43,017 nucleotides of DNA, from contig JACMPW010000011.1 in the NCBI GenBank assembly GCA_014377305.1, positions 1 through 43,017 of the forward strand, given 5' to 3'. This DNA is from Candidatus Altimarinota bacterium. GTDB taxonomy: Bacteria > Patescibacteriota > Gracilibacteria > BD1-5 > UBA2023. Shown piece after piece: positions 9,998 through 20,843 of the stretch. Within the stretch, counting starts at the first letter, position 1. Every line of letters begins with the position of its first letter. The translations under genes were made by a program, and so were the position numbers. A model generated the notes under the pieces. That model saw only the letters and a list, made by a program, of their open reading frames with translations. It was not told the origin of the DNA and did not search any database.

Positions 9998-12301
9998 ATG
10001 ATCTTCGTTGCACTCGATCTCGAGACCACTGGACTCTCCCCTGAGACCGATACTATCATCGAGATTGCAGCCATCCGATTTGAGATTGATCGAGTTGGAG
10101 ATACTTTTGTTATGAGAGATAGCATCGAACATAGCCAGCTGATACACCCAGGACGAGTACTCACACAAGAGATCACGATGATCACAGGGATTACCTCTGC
10201 GATGCTGGAGGGCAAACAGAACTGGAACAGTGTACGAGATCGAGTGAGAGAGTTCATAGGAGATGCCGTGATCGTCGGGCACAATGTACTCTTCGATATT
10301 GCGATGTTCGCAACTCATGGGATCGATCTTCGAGCCAATAGAGTGATTGATACTTTTGAGCTCTCAGAGATATTCTCACAGGATATCGAGAGTCTGAATC
10401 TGGGATTCCTAGCCAATAGATATGAGCTCATAGACCCGAGTGAAGAGGAACACAGGGCACTCACAGATACCAAGGTGTCGATCCGACTCCTCCTCCGCTA
10501 TCTCGGAGAAGTGAGCAAGATCGAGTGAACGAAGCGACAAATCTGGGATATACTCAGTGATCGTGATGAGAGCCATACACTCACTATCCTTTCGCAGATC
10601 TGTCATGGAAAAAGACATACTAAAGCCGATATCGGTGCATTATTTTCGGATCTATTGGTAGTAGCCTCACCATCATCTACAATATCGAATAGTCCAACTA
10701 TCCAACTATCCAACTATCCAACAACTCTCATCGAAACTCACGGCGATCCAACAGAAGAGATCCAGATCATCCATGATACATTTCGCACTCATTCTCATGT
10801 TACACTCGTTGCTCCGGGATACAAGGTAGCAAGTTGGATGTCAGGACTATTGTCCAAAAATGATATCGAGAATATAGTAGCAATCATACCGGACAAGTGG
10901 TGCAGTGTCGAGTATATGCGAGAGCTCATGCTGAGTGATCGACGCCTCGGACGCAAAGAGATGATCTTGACACTCAAGATAGCATATTGGCTGACGGGTA
11001 CGACGACTGGACTCCTTGATGAGATCAAGTTCTACGGAGAAGAACGCCATATTCTCAATATCTACAGATGTAGAGAAGATGAAACACCTATTTGGAGATC
11101 AGTATATGAAGCAAAAATCCAAACAATTCCAGTATTCATCGTGGATGCATATCACTTTGCGAAGCAGATACCTGGGAGACATACGATCATCAAAGATATC
11201 CCACTCCTTGAAGATATAGTGAGACGTTCTCAGAGCCAAGAGATATCGTTTGAGATACTCTATGATGCCCTAGCATCACTTGTTGGAGGAGAGTTACTCA
11301 CGCATGTATGAGATATGGTATCTATCATTCGTGAGATCTATGAATCTAGCGTAGAGCGTCCGACTGGACCTCTCACATCACCTCCTGGGTGACATGGAGA
11401 GACCTATTTCGTCACACAAGCTATGCTCTGGCATCGCGGACACAAGTGGCTCATCCATGCATCGCGGACACTCGAGGAGAGATGGAAGCAATGGAAATAT
11501 GAGAACCAAATACAACATCCTCGCAATATAGTTCTCAATATAGAGTACATAGATAGATGTGTATACCTCTTTCTGAACTACCACAATATCTGAGATACCA
11601 ATACGAATATAGCACTCTCTATACATGAGGAAAAAACTCGTATCACTTTTATTCTTCGAAGTGTGGTAGATATAATGGAGCCTATACTGAATGGGGCTAC
11701 AGCATATGGAATCAATATATCCAGGAGAGAGACTCTTTCATTTTTGATGAGAGAATATGGGCTTTGTAGTAGAAAACTCCCAATAGCAAATCTCCAACTC
11801 CCTGCCTCTAGACTCATACATATTACCTACCATCCTGGAACTATCCAACCCGGAACAGTGATCATCACGACGAGCCTCAAGCATGCACGAGACCTCGGAT
11901 CAGAACTCCGAAAAATCCATGGCAAACATATCAATATTCTCATACAATGACTCTCAGGAGGTAAGGGAAAAATGCTATCAACATTTTCTCATCATATTAC
12001 ACAGACAATCATAGTTGGCATCATAGATACTTGGCGGGATGAGTATAGTCTCTGGTCAGTAGCAAAAAATATTATCATAGCAAAGCTTCCGTTCGATCCT
12101 CCTACAGATCCATATTTTCTCGCTCGTACTGTCGGTATGTCGAACAACTTCTGCAAGTATAGTGAGCCCATTGTGGCCATACGTCTCTCTACCCTCATCG
12201 ATCGGATACTATCGAGTGGCTATACTGGAACCATAGGATCAACAGATCCGAGACTCTCGGGTACCGAGTGGGGCAAAAGAATAGGATTAGAATTATTATA
12301 A
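9998..12301 (+). CDS. DinG-family protein: DnaQ-like 3'-5' exonuclease fused to a degenerate helicase domain
   Basis: A 767-residue protein. Residues 1-175 form a DEDDh exonuclease: ExoI FVALDLETTGL, ExoII VGHNVLFDIAMF, ExoIII EHRALTDTKVS. The rest aligns by pattern with the DinG helicase, ending in NIIIAKLPFDPPTDPYF and SGYTGTIGSTDPRLSGTEWGKRI, close to the usual KLPF.PP.DP and DPR motifs. The Walker A position reads VAPGYKVASWMSGLL with no GK[ST], and the DEAH position reads TIIKDIPLLEDIV, so ATP hydrolysis is unlikely. Gram-positive DinG proteins combine the same domains. An 8-bp tandem repeat lies in the linker near residue 232. Five or more in-frame TGA codons are read as Gly (for example 10526, 11309 and 11948). 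Likely role: trimming 3' ends in repair. Confidence 0.85.
10693..10723 (+). repeat. 8-bp tandem repeat in the exonuclease-helicase linker
   Basis: Unit TCCAACTA three times followed by TCCAACA. The unit length is not a multiple of three, so loss or gain of a unit shifts the reading frame exactly between the exonuclease and helicase-like domains. Confidence 0.9.
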
Positions 12302-12398
12302 AAACAAGGAATACAAGTTTCGCAAGTGATTTTGTATCATAGCATTTGCGAAAAGAGGATGAATCTGTTATTCTCATACTATCATAAGTATATTCTCT
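12302..12398 (+). other. Short gap with inverted repeat before pilus operon
   Basis: TTTCGCAA at 12318-12325 and TTTGCGAAA near 12344-12353 can pair around a loop of about 20 bases. There is no good T-tract, so it is a weak terminator candidate for the DinG-like gene. TACTAT near 12378 could be a -10 for the next gene. Confidence 0.35.
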
Positions 12399-13268
12399 AT
12401 GGCAGATACTCCTCCTCAGGTACCAGAATCTAGTTTTCTTACTGGCACACCGATAGCACTCCCATCAAGTGTAAAGGAAAAAACTGAAGAAACTCTTTAT
12501 AATGACTTTTTTCAAGAAAATAGTACCGGCGAGATGAGTCTCGGGGGTAAAAAAGAACGCTCGTCACTCGAAATACTCGTCAGTATATTACAATATCTCA
12601 CGATATGTATCGTAGTTATTGGAATATTATTTTGACTCCACGTTTATATCAGATCGAGTAGTGGAGGATTTTTGGAAAACTATCCATTCCTCTGTCCATA
12701 TCTCCACTATGATATCAATGCACCGAGTGATGAAAAAGCATGTAAAAGTGTGGTAACTATCGGTCGAGAATATGTCGAAAGGCAGAGTATTTTAGAAGAA
12801 AATATCATAAAATGACTCACTGAGTATATTCCTATCAAGGTATCTGCAAGTATCCTCGATGCCTCTCCAGAGAAAAAATTCATTATCGATACCTACGATA
12901 GTAAACCACATGTCAATGAGGTACTCGAAGCTTTCGGTCGAGTGAAGCTCGCATCCCAATCAGTGATTGGCAATATCGAGTGTAGTGGACTCACCGTCAC
13001 CAACGGTAATAGCCTCTCAATACAATGTACGATATATGGATGAGGTATTGGTGATGCTGATAGCAATGGGCAGATTGGATCTGCTCGTATTCAGGCGATG
13101 CGTTTTATCGAGAACCTTGCAGATACCAGTAAGAGCTCACTCATACTCGAGAATCAGCCAACATCACTTGGTATAGAAAAAATAAAAAATGATACTACGG
13201 TTGGATTTTTAACCCGAACAACTCTCCCGATACAGGTACGCTATGTTCCTCTCATACAAAAAATTTAA
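12399..13268 (+). CDS. Single-pass membrane protein of the type IV pilus operon, unrecognised
   Basis: A 289-residue protein with a Pro/Ser/Glu-rich cytoplasmic N-terminus (about 60 residues), one membrane segment at about residues 60-80 (LEILVSILQYLTICIVVIGILFG) and an extracellular domain with a few Cys. It stands first in a run with a PilO-like gene, pilB and pilC, spaced 9 bases from the next gene. By position it may play the part of an alignment-complex or minor assembly protein, but I cannot match it to a family. TGA codons are read as Gly, beginning at the end of the membrane segment. Confidence 0.75.
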
Positions 13269-13277
13269 TCTCATATT

Positions 13278-14369
13278 ATGGCTATCAAAAATCAACGCGA
13301 ACAGCTCATGCATACCATGGTAGGACAAATCACTATTATGGCTATGGTAATAATCATTACCTGGATCTATGTAATTCCAGAATATACTACACTCGCTCAG
13401 TCTATCGTTGATACAAATGCTGTAGTAGAGAAGTACAATATAACTGCAAAAGATGGTATCTCATATCCCGATCTCTCATCGATACTACAGGCAACCAAAT
13501 GAAAAGAGGAGCTGCTCGCAATCATCCAATCTGCTCCGAGAGAAACTCAAGATGTCATACTCAAAGTAGGATCTGAACCATATATGTTCTGGCTTGATGG
13601 AGCTATTGGAGCGAGTTCTACAGACAAAAAAAAGCTCGCAATCAAAAAAGCCAGACTCAATAGCATACTCCCTACTCTCAATCCAGTGAGTAATAATCTC
13701 GCAGAAGAAACGGTGAGCATGCGACGCTATATATCATTTGTTGAAGAAAATATAATCAAGCAATTTGGTATAGAATCTAATGTAGCACTCGGAATACAGA
13801 ATATAAAATACGGAAAAAGGGGAAGCTCGATGCCTGAATCACTCGGATCATTCGATACGGAAATGGCATTCGTATCAACAAATATAGGTATATCAAAACT
13901 GATTGACTACGTCAATACTCTTGGTCACTATGAAATTCTCCTCGATACAGGGGTCACATCAACAGGATCTACCGGTATTATGTCCAATCCCCTTGCAATG
14001 ATAGATTCCCTGTCTCTCCAGACGACTCTCGATCTGAGTAAGCCAAACGAAGAGAATGCTGGTCGTATGGTTATCAGGTTCTATATACGAGGATCATCGT
14101 CCGTAGATGTAGCCTATCTCAGTGAAACTATCAAATCTAGAAAAGAGGCACTCAAAAAAAAGATCGATGCTGCTATACTCAAATGTAGTACAGATATCAC
14201 ATGTTCTGGTAAAAAAAATCTCGATCTATTGGATAGAAAGTATAATGAATTCGTACGGGCTACTTCACAGAGTGTGAATCGGACAGGTACAGAAATGATA
14301 TATATCCTATCAGCAGACCTCAACTCTGTCATAGCTCTTGAAAAAGAAATGATGAGCTTAACAAAATAA
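13278..14369 (+). CDS. PilO-like inner-membrane alignment protein (tentative)
   Basis: A 363-residue protein with a short basic N-terminus, one hydrophobic segment (GQITIMAMVIIITWIYVIPEY, about residues 16-36), then a helical stretch and an alpha/beta domain. That is the layout of PilO/PilN proteins, which align the assembly motor with the pilus channel. There is no diagnostic motif. Neighbours decide the reading: 9 bases after the previous membrane protein and 2 bases before pilB. The C-terminal part (residues 270-363) is coiled-coil-like and rich in Lys, with two Cys. One TGA at 13500-13502 encodes Gly. Confidence 0.55.
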
Positions 14370-14371
14370 AT

Positions 14372-15631
14372 ATGCCAAATATCGTAGATACACTCAAAGA
14401 AGCTATATACAAAGGAGAGAATATCTCCCAAATCTGTGATCTTATCATCATGGGAGCGGTCGAATCAGGGAGCTCAGATATCCATATAGAGCCACTGACC
14501 AATATCGTTCGCCTCAGATATCGTCTCGATGGTATGCTAGAAGAGATTCTCGAGTATCAGACATTTCTCCATCAACAGGTAGTAGCAAGGTTCAAAATCA
14601 TGTCAAATCTCAAGATCGATGAGGCTCGTATCCCACAAGATGGACGTCTTTCGACGGTAATCGATAATAAGTCACTCGATCTCCGCGTCTCAACTCTACC
14701 AACCGTTCATGGTGAGAAGATAGTGATGCGTATTGTAGATAAAAGTAAGAAAATACCGGATATATTCGGACTCGGTATCGAATGACATAATAAAACCCTT
14801 CTGGAAAAAGCGATCGCTCTCCCAAATGGAATCATCCTCACCTCAGGACCGACTGGTTCTGGTAAGTCAACAACCCTCTACTCATGTCTATCTAAACTGA
14901 ATTCTCCTGATGTCAATATCATGACCCTCGAAGATCCAGTAGAAATGCAGATCGATGGACTCAATCAGTCACAAGTTTTTCCGGATATTGGGTATACATT
15001 TGCCTACGGACTCCGTACTGCCCTACGTCAAGATCCAGATATCATCATGGTGGGAGAAATCCGAGATCATGAAACAATCAATATCGCGATCGAGGCAGCC
15101 CTCACGGGACATCTGGTAGTATCGACGATCCATACGAATTCAGCTGCCGAGACGATAACACGTATTCTCAATATGGGAATCCCTCCATTTCTCCTCCCAG
15201 CATCAGTAAATGCTATCATCGCTCAGCGACTCATACGTCGACTCTGTCCACACTGCAAAAAACCTGTACTCATGCAGAATCTCGAACCAAAAATGAAAGC
15301 TAATGTAGAAAAAGCGATCAAGCGAACTGCAAAAGATGAACTCATATCTCGTATCCCTACAGCTATATTGCAGGCTCCTACATTTTATGAACCTGTTGGA
15401 TGTGGTGAATGTAAAAACATCGGATACAAATGACGAGTTGGTATATATGAGATCCTTGAGATCACAAATAATGTCAAGAAAATGATTATCGATGGTGCAA
15501 GTGCCACAATGATCAACGAAACAGCCATATTTGATGGGATGATATCTCTGGAACAAGATGGTATCATCAAGGCTCTCAATGGTACAACTTCACTCGCAGA
15601 AGTATACGCAGCAGCCAAGGAAAATGCATAA
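14372..15631 (+). CDS. pilB: Type IV pilus assembly ATPase, PilB/GspE type
   Basis: Hexameric secretion ATPase of 419 residues that powers pilus extension. Motifs in order: SSDIHIEP and RYRLDG (N2 domain), Walker [21 protein letters not shown] (Asp box), Walker B with [16 protein letters not shown], His box [13 protein letters not shown], and the zinc-type tetracysteine CPHC...CGEC that marks PilB/GspE rather than PilT. It lacks the N-terminal GspE_N domain found in the usual 550-residue proteins. TGA codons encode Gly at two sites (14783-14785 and 15431-15433). It is 16 bases upstream of pilC. No PilT retraction ATPase is in the window. Confidence 0.92.
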
Positions 15632-15647
15632 CTAACCAATCCAGAAT

Positions 15648-16799
15648 ATGGCAACACCAATCCAGAACCAAGACATCGTCATTCTCGACATCGAAGACGG
15701 ACAAAAAGAAGCAGAAATAGAATCAACACTGACCTATATTAAAAATTTTTTTATTAGTCAAGGTTCTATTACTCTCAGACAGAAGGTAGTATTTTTTCGT
15801 ATTCTCGCTACGATGGTAAATGCGAGTCTCACGATCCTGAAGAGTCTTTCTGCCCTGAAGAAACAAGAGAAAGATCTAAAAATGATCAAATTCTATGATT
15901 TCATGATCACCCGTATTCAGAGTGGTACAACCATGCATGAGGCACTCGACGCGTATTATGGATGTTTCTCAAACGCTGAGGTATCTATCATCGAAGCTGG
16001 TGAACGAACTGGAAAGCTCAATACAGCCCTCCTCCAGATAGCAGAACAAACAGAGAAAATCGACTCTATTACTCGTAAGATCAAGGGGGCTATGACCTAT
16101 CCTATGATCATGATCATAGGTATGGTCGGATGTGTTGCCATATTGATGGTGAAGGTTATTCCGACATTGACTGGATTTTTTTGAGATCCCAAAAAACTTC
16201 CTGATGCAACCAGACTTATTATTACTGTGAGTGATTTTTTTATTCACTACTATTTTTTCATGATTGTCATTGTAGTTGGTGGATTCATAGGACTCAATGT
16301 ATGGAAAAAAACTAAATCTGGAAGATATAAATTCGATGGTATCCTTCTCAGGATGCCGATCTATGGACCTCTCGTAAAAAAAGTTATTCTCTCACGTTTT
16401 GCTCGCGTATTCTCGAACTTGCTTGCAAGTGGTGTAGCTGTAGTCGAGGCAATCCGTATCGTATCGAGTGCCGTAGGCAATGAGGTATATCGACAACGAC
16501 TCCTCCTCCTGAGACAGGATGTCAAAAATGGACAAAAAATCGCTGAATCTCTCGAAGATGATCCACTCTTCCCCGACCTCCTCATCTCGATGATCCGTGT
16601 TGGTGAAGAAACAGCCCAAATCGGTACAACAGTTATCAAAATTGCAGATTTCTATGATGAAGAAGTCGACATCGCAATTGCTGGTATCCAAAAACTTATC
16701 GAACCAGTAATCCTAGTAGTTATGGCGGTAGTAATCTGATTTCTCGCGATCGGTATATTCCAGCCGATTATGAACCTCGCAGGTACGATGGGGAGCTAA
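15648..16799 (+). CDS. pilC: Type IV pilus inner-membrane platform protein PilC/GspF
   Basis: Polytopic platform protein of 383 residues. It has two T2SSF domains: residues about 40-165, with FFRILATMVNASLTILKSL and EAGERTGKLNTALLQIAE, and about 220-350, with LSRFARVFSNLLASGVAVVEAI and RVGEETAQIGTTVIKIADFYDEEVD. Three membrane segments separate and follow them. TGA codons at 16182-16184 (TGFF-G-DPKK) and 16737-16739 encode Gly. It ends the pilus operon, 12 bases before a strong terminator. Confidence 0.92.
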
Positions 16800-16810
16800 T
16801 ATCCTATACG

Positions 16811-16845
16811 AAAAAATCCACTTCTCAAAATGAAGTGGATTTTTT
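16811..16845 (+). terminator. Terminator of the pilus operon
   Basis: AAAAAATCCACTTC / GAAGTGGATTTTTT stem-loop. The T-tract runs straight into the CTTGC -35 of the next promoter. Confidence 0.92.
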
Positions 16846-16873
16846 CTTGCTTTTTGAGATTTTTCGCTATACT
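16846..16873 (+). promoter_or_regulatory. Predicted promoter of bL25 gene
   Basis: CTTGCT (16846-16851) and TATACT (16868-16873), spacer 16, directly abutting the preceding terminator T-tract. Confidence 0.65.
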
Positions 16874-16905
16874 ATTCGAGCTTTATCTTTATTATTTTTC
16901 TATTT

Positions 16906-17514
16906 ATGTTCTCTCTCGAAGCAAAGATCCGTACAGAAGTAGCGAAGATCGCCCGTGTAGACGGTGTGATTCCAGCAGTTGTCTACGGCAAGGATACCCC
17001 TTCGGCTATGTTGACAGTGGGTGTATCAGAATTTATCAAGGTCTACCGCGAATCCGGTAAGAACCATGTCATCACTCTCAATGTAGGCAAGGATAAGTAC
17101 AATGTACTCATCCAAGAGGCTCAACGTCATCCTGTTACTGGTGCATTTCGTCATCTCGACTTTCTCGTCGTAGATATGAAAGCTCCTGTCCACGTCCAAA
17201 TAGCGATCAAGCTCATTGGTACATCTCCAGCACTCCTCGAGGGTGGTCAGATGCACCAATCTATGGAGTCCCTTGATGTGAAGTGTCTCCCAGCTGATAT
17301 CGTCGATGCTTTCGAACTCGATACAACATCACTCGTGATGGGGCATTCGCTCCATGTCAGTGATATCGTGATCAATACCAAAAAATATACTGTCCTCTCA
17401 CACGCTGAAGAGGCGATCGTCTCTATTCATGCTCCGAAAAAAGTCAAAGAAGAAGATGAAACAGCATCTGTTGCTGATGTTGCAGTAGCAACAGCGAAAC
17501 CAACTGCTGAATAA
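16906..17514 (+). CDS. rplY: Large ribosomal subunit protein bL25, CTC form
   Basis: 5S rRNA-binding ribosomal protein of 202 residues. The N-terminal L25 domain (residues 1-90) has IPAVVYGKD and NVLIQEAQRHPVTGAFRHLDF; the second beta domain (about 95-185) identifies the long TL5/CTC form. The C-terminus is an acidic then Ala/Val-rich tail. No TGA codon. It has its own promoter and terminator, so is monocistronic. Confidence 0.95.
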   Translation: MFSLEAKIRTEVAKIARVDGVIPAVVYGKDTPSAMLTVGVSEFIKVYRESGKNHVITLNVGKDKYNVLIQEAQRHPVTGAFRHLDFLVVDMKAPVHVQIAIKLIGTSPALLEGGQMHQSMESLDVKCLPADIVDAFELDTTSLVMGHSLHVSDIVINTKKYTVLSHAEEAIVSIHAPKKVKEEDETASVADVAVATAKPTAE

Positions 17515-17524
17515 TCACTTGTAT

Positions 17525-17561
17525 AAAAATGCTCTCTCAGATATTTGAGAGAGCATTTTTT
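17525..17561 (+). terminator. Terminator after bL25 gene
   Basis: AAAAATGCTCTCTCA / TGAGAGAGCATTTTT stem-loop with T-tract; the next -35 begins at its end. Confidence 0.92.
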
Positions 17562-17589
17562 CTTGCTTTTTATGAGAAATCCATACTAT
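17562..17589 (+). promoter_or_regulatory. Predicted promoter of thioredoxin-like gene
   Basis: CTTGCT at 17562-17567 and TACTAT at 17584-17589, spacer 16. Confidence 0.5.
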
Positions 17590-17635
17590 TCTCATATCTA
17601 TTCTATTTTCAGAAAAATATACTAAATCCTCATAT

Positions 17636-18040
17636 ATGCTAATCAAAATTGTCGGATCAGGAACTCAACTCACAGATCTCGAAACCCTCGTAAACAAAGC
17701 TCTCGCTGAACTCGCACTCGATGATGCCGTCACCGTATCTACAACTGATGATACTGCCTACAAGCTCGAACTCGGTATCACTGAGAATCCGGCTCTCGCT
17801 ATCGAAGAGGAGTCAATCGACTTCCGTGATATGATATTCCAGGGTGAGGTACCAGCATATGACGAGATCAAGAGTATGTTTATATCGATACTCGGAGATG
17901 AAGAGGATCATGGAGGGGGAGGGTGTGGGAGTGGTGGATGTGGAACCTGTGATACAGGATGTGGTAGTGAAGAAGAGACTCACGATCATGGAACCCAGGA
18001 TGAGTGAGAGTCTTGTGGAACTGGTTGTGGTTGCCACTAA
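17636..18040 (+). CDS. Thioredoxin-fold protein without CxxC, with Cys-rich C-terminal tail
   Basis: A 134-residue protein. Residues 1-85 (MLIKIVGSGTQLTDLETLVNKALAEL..., TENPALAIEE.., GEVPAYDEI) follow the pattern of the small redox-disulfide/thioredoxin_3 proteins (K.LGSGC.NC..LE..V..AL). The two active-site cysteines are missing: the sequence is GTQLTDL. Instead, residues about 95-134 form a tail of GC, CGSGGCGTC, CGCH and HDH elements with nine Cys and several His, which suggests a metal-binding or redox tail. A TGA (18005-18007) inside the tail encodes Gly; reading it as stop would remove the last CGTGCGCH. It might be a metal carrier or a cluster-assembly helper; this is inference. Confidence 0.72.
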
Positions 18041-18086
18041 TACAATATCTTCGTCAAGGCTATATTGTTGCATAAAATAGAGAAAA

Positions 18087-18581
18087 ATGCTATCCTGAAT
18101 GGGTAGTATTTTTTATCTATCACAAATGACTCTCGCTCAATCACCATCAGAGATCTCTGAAGATCAGAAAGAAGTTATACTAACTAATGAAGCTCAAGCA
18201 AGAGTCAATGCTGTAGGAGATTCTGCAATTTCCCTATTGGATACGAATCCAGATGCAAAATCAGTTATTGCCAATCTCTTCGGTGAAATGATCGCAAATA
18301 ATCTCCGTGATCCCGAAAATGTAACAAAGATCCAAGATGGACTCTATGATGCTCGTGATCAACGACTTTCTCATGCAACTCTAGGTGAAAGACTATCTAT
18401 ACTTGAATCATTCTCAAAGTTCATGACGCAATTCACACAGTGAATCGCTCAGATGAATCGAGATGTTGGACTCAGTAATGAGGCAAATGCACTCAAGAGC
18501 TGATCTGATATAAAGATCTCTCAAGTACAATCGACATATGCTCAGATCCTTGCAAATAATCATCCAACCCAAACCGCCTAA
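18087..18581 (+). CDS. Hypothetical helical protein
   Basis: Unrecognised protein of 164 residues from ATG 18087 (in-frame TGA as fourth codon, Gly) or 160 from ATG 18099. The short hydrophobic start (GSIFYLSQMTLAQS) is followed by a soluble, mostly helical chain rich in Asp, Asn and Gln. Two further TGA codons encode Gly (18441-18443, 18504-18506). No family known to me. The stop TAA lies in the loop of the terminator hairpin. It is convergent with ligA. Confidence 0.65.
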
Positions 18582-18597
18582 TTGGCGGTTTTCTTTT
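18571..18597 (+). terminator. Terminator enclosing the stop codon of the hypothetical gene
   Basis: AAACCGCC / GGCGGTTT stem with loop TAATT, the TAA being the gene's stop, followed by a T-rich run. It overlaps the last bases of ligA on the other strand. Confidence 0.88.
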
Positions 18598-20719
18598 ACC
18601 CAATCAAGCTCTGAAAATCAGAAATAGACAATATCTGCACACCATACTCCTCTGCTTTTATTCGCTTGGATCCTGCGTTGTCACCGGTGATCAGATAGTC
18701 GAGTCGAGCTGATACTGATGTCCGTACTTCCCCACCATTTTTCTCTACGAGCTCGTGTATCTCATCTCGAGAGAGTGTATCGAATGATCCCGTGACACAA
18801 AAACTCTTTCAGACAATTTGTGTTTCGGATGTGTTTACGCCTAGTGACGTTTCAAGTTTCAACTCTCTATACAATCGTTCTACCACTTCCCTATTTTCTT
18901 TCATATATTCGACAAAACTCCGAGCTGTCTCAGGTCCGATATCTTTGACTTGCAATAAATCCTCCTCAGTAATCGCAAAAAGAATATCAGGAAAAGTAAT
19001 TGCTTGTTTCGCTGATAGCTGATAGCTGATAGCTGATAGCTGCTTCCCTGTTTTTTTCCCGACATTCGCTATTCCGAGTCCGACGAGCATACGATCCAAT
19101 GTTGTATGTCTCGCTTTCTCGAGTGAGTCGATCAGATTTTGTACGGATTTTTGCTTGTATCACTCCAGTCTCAATATCTCAGTAGAATATTGGCCGAGCT
19201 GGAATACTGATGCAGGATCTGTGATCCATCATTGTTCGAGAAAGTCCTCAATCTGGCGAGGTCCGAGTCCATCGATATTCATCGCTTGGCGTCCGACGAA
19301 CATCTCGAGTTGTCCCTGTATTTTGGCTGGACAGTGAGTATTGGAGCAGAAAATCGCAATCTTGCCCTCATCTTGTTCGAGTACAGTTGAGCATATAGGA
19401 CAAACTGTTGGGACTTCAACCTCTTTTTCACTCCCATCCCTCACATCTATGATCACTGATACGATCTCAGGAATCACCTCACCTGCCCGCATGATGAATA
19501 CACTATCTCAGATCCTGACTCACTTGCGAGTGAGCTCATCATAGTTATGGAGGGTTGCTCGCCTGACTACCACTCATCCGACATCCACTGGTTCTAGATT
19601 GGCTACTGGTGTCACTGTCCCGGTACGGCCGACCGAGTTCTCTATAGAGAGCACCCGAGTTCTGACTTGCTTGGCAGGGAACTTGTACGCGATCGCATAT
19701 CGTGGATGATGCTCTGTCCGACCGAGGTCATCCCAGAGAGTCATATTATCGAGCTTGAGCACCATACCATCGATGTCAAAATCAAAATATTCTCACCCTT
19801 TCTTTGTTTCTCGATCGATCAGATCACACAGAGTATTGATTCCAGTAATATGTTTGAACTCAAAATCCACTCGCTCAAATCCCCAAATCGAAATAAGATC
19901 CATGAGTTCATGATAACTTTGAATTTTATGTCCTCAATGGGTATAAAAAAATTGTGAATTTTGAACTTGTTGTTCTATTTGAGGAACACTATACGCAAAA
20001 AACTGAAGGTATCGACTGCGAGTCACGAGTGGATCGAGCTGTCGGAGTGATCCTGACGCACAGTTACGGGGATTAGCGAAGAGTTTTTCATTATTTTCTT
20101 GTCGATCTCCATTTACCTGAGCAAATACTGTTCGACTCATCATCACTTCTCAACGTATTTCAAGACGTTCTACTTTTTGCAATAGAGCAATCTCTTTTGG
20201 GATATTCTTGATCTCAAGTGCCCCGATCGTCACATCCTCGCCCTCTATTCCACTTCCACGGGTGATGGCTTGTACTAATTTTCCATATTCATATACAAGA
20301 GCGAGTCAGAGTCCATCATACTTTGGCTGAATATAGTAGTTGAGTTCTTTTGGTGCACTTTCCTTAAGGACATTCCGCATTCGTTGCTCAAAATCACGAA
20401 CCTCATCTACTGAATAAGTATTATCAAGTGATATCATCGGATAGAGATGTTTTACTTTTTGGAATTGTTCTGATGCGAGGATCGCGAGCCTCGCCGTCGG
20501 TGAATTTTCATCGAGCATACCATAGTCAGATTCTGCACGAGCGAGTGCATGGAATAACTTATCATACTCAGTATCACTTATGATCGGCGACTCTATAATA
20601 TGATAGAGTCTATTATGCTCACAGATAACCTCACGGAGCTTGAGGATATCGTCTTTTCGTATATTGTTCAGTCGGAGGAGAAAGTCCGTCGAGATTGAGA
20701 GGAGTTGACTGGATTGCAT
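18596..20719 (-). CDS. ligA: NAD-dependent DNA ligase
   Basis: NAD+-dependent ligase of 707 residues that seals nicks in replication and repair. The N-terminal Ia domain has [18 protein letters not shown]. The adenylation Lys is in [16 protein letters not shown], then [20 protein letters not shown] (OB fold), the four-Cys zinc finger CPIC...CSNTHC, the HhH region ([25 protein letters not shown]) and a C-terminal BRCT domain ([15 protein letters not shown]). A short insert [11 protein letters not shown] in the HhH region is encoded by a 7-bp tandem repeat. Several TGA codons are Gly, including those beside the active-site Lys and before the BRCT. Convergent with the hypothetical gene to its left. 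Confidence 0.96.
19011..19042 (-). repeat. 7-bp tandem repeat inside ligA
   Basis: GCTGATA repeated four times plus GCTG (plus-strand reading). It encodes part of the insert in the HhH domain. A unit of seven bases shifts the frame if the copy number changes, which would remove part of the HhH domain and the BRCT. Confidence 0.9.
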
Positions 20720-20754
20720 GAGGGAAGTATAGGGAAAATTTTATAGAAATCAAA

Positions 20755-20783
20755 ATTGCTTTTTTCTCACTTTCTCCTATAAT
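20755..20783 (+). promoter_or_regulatory. Predicted promoter of trigger factor gene
   Basis: ATTGCT (20755-20760) and TATAAT (20778-20783) with a 17-base spacer, about 60 bases before ATG 20844. Confidence 0.65.
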
Positions 20784-20843
20784 ACTCCCGTTTATTTCGG
20801 GATTTTATTTTCCTATATTCCATATTTATAACCCAACAATACT

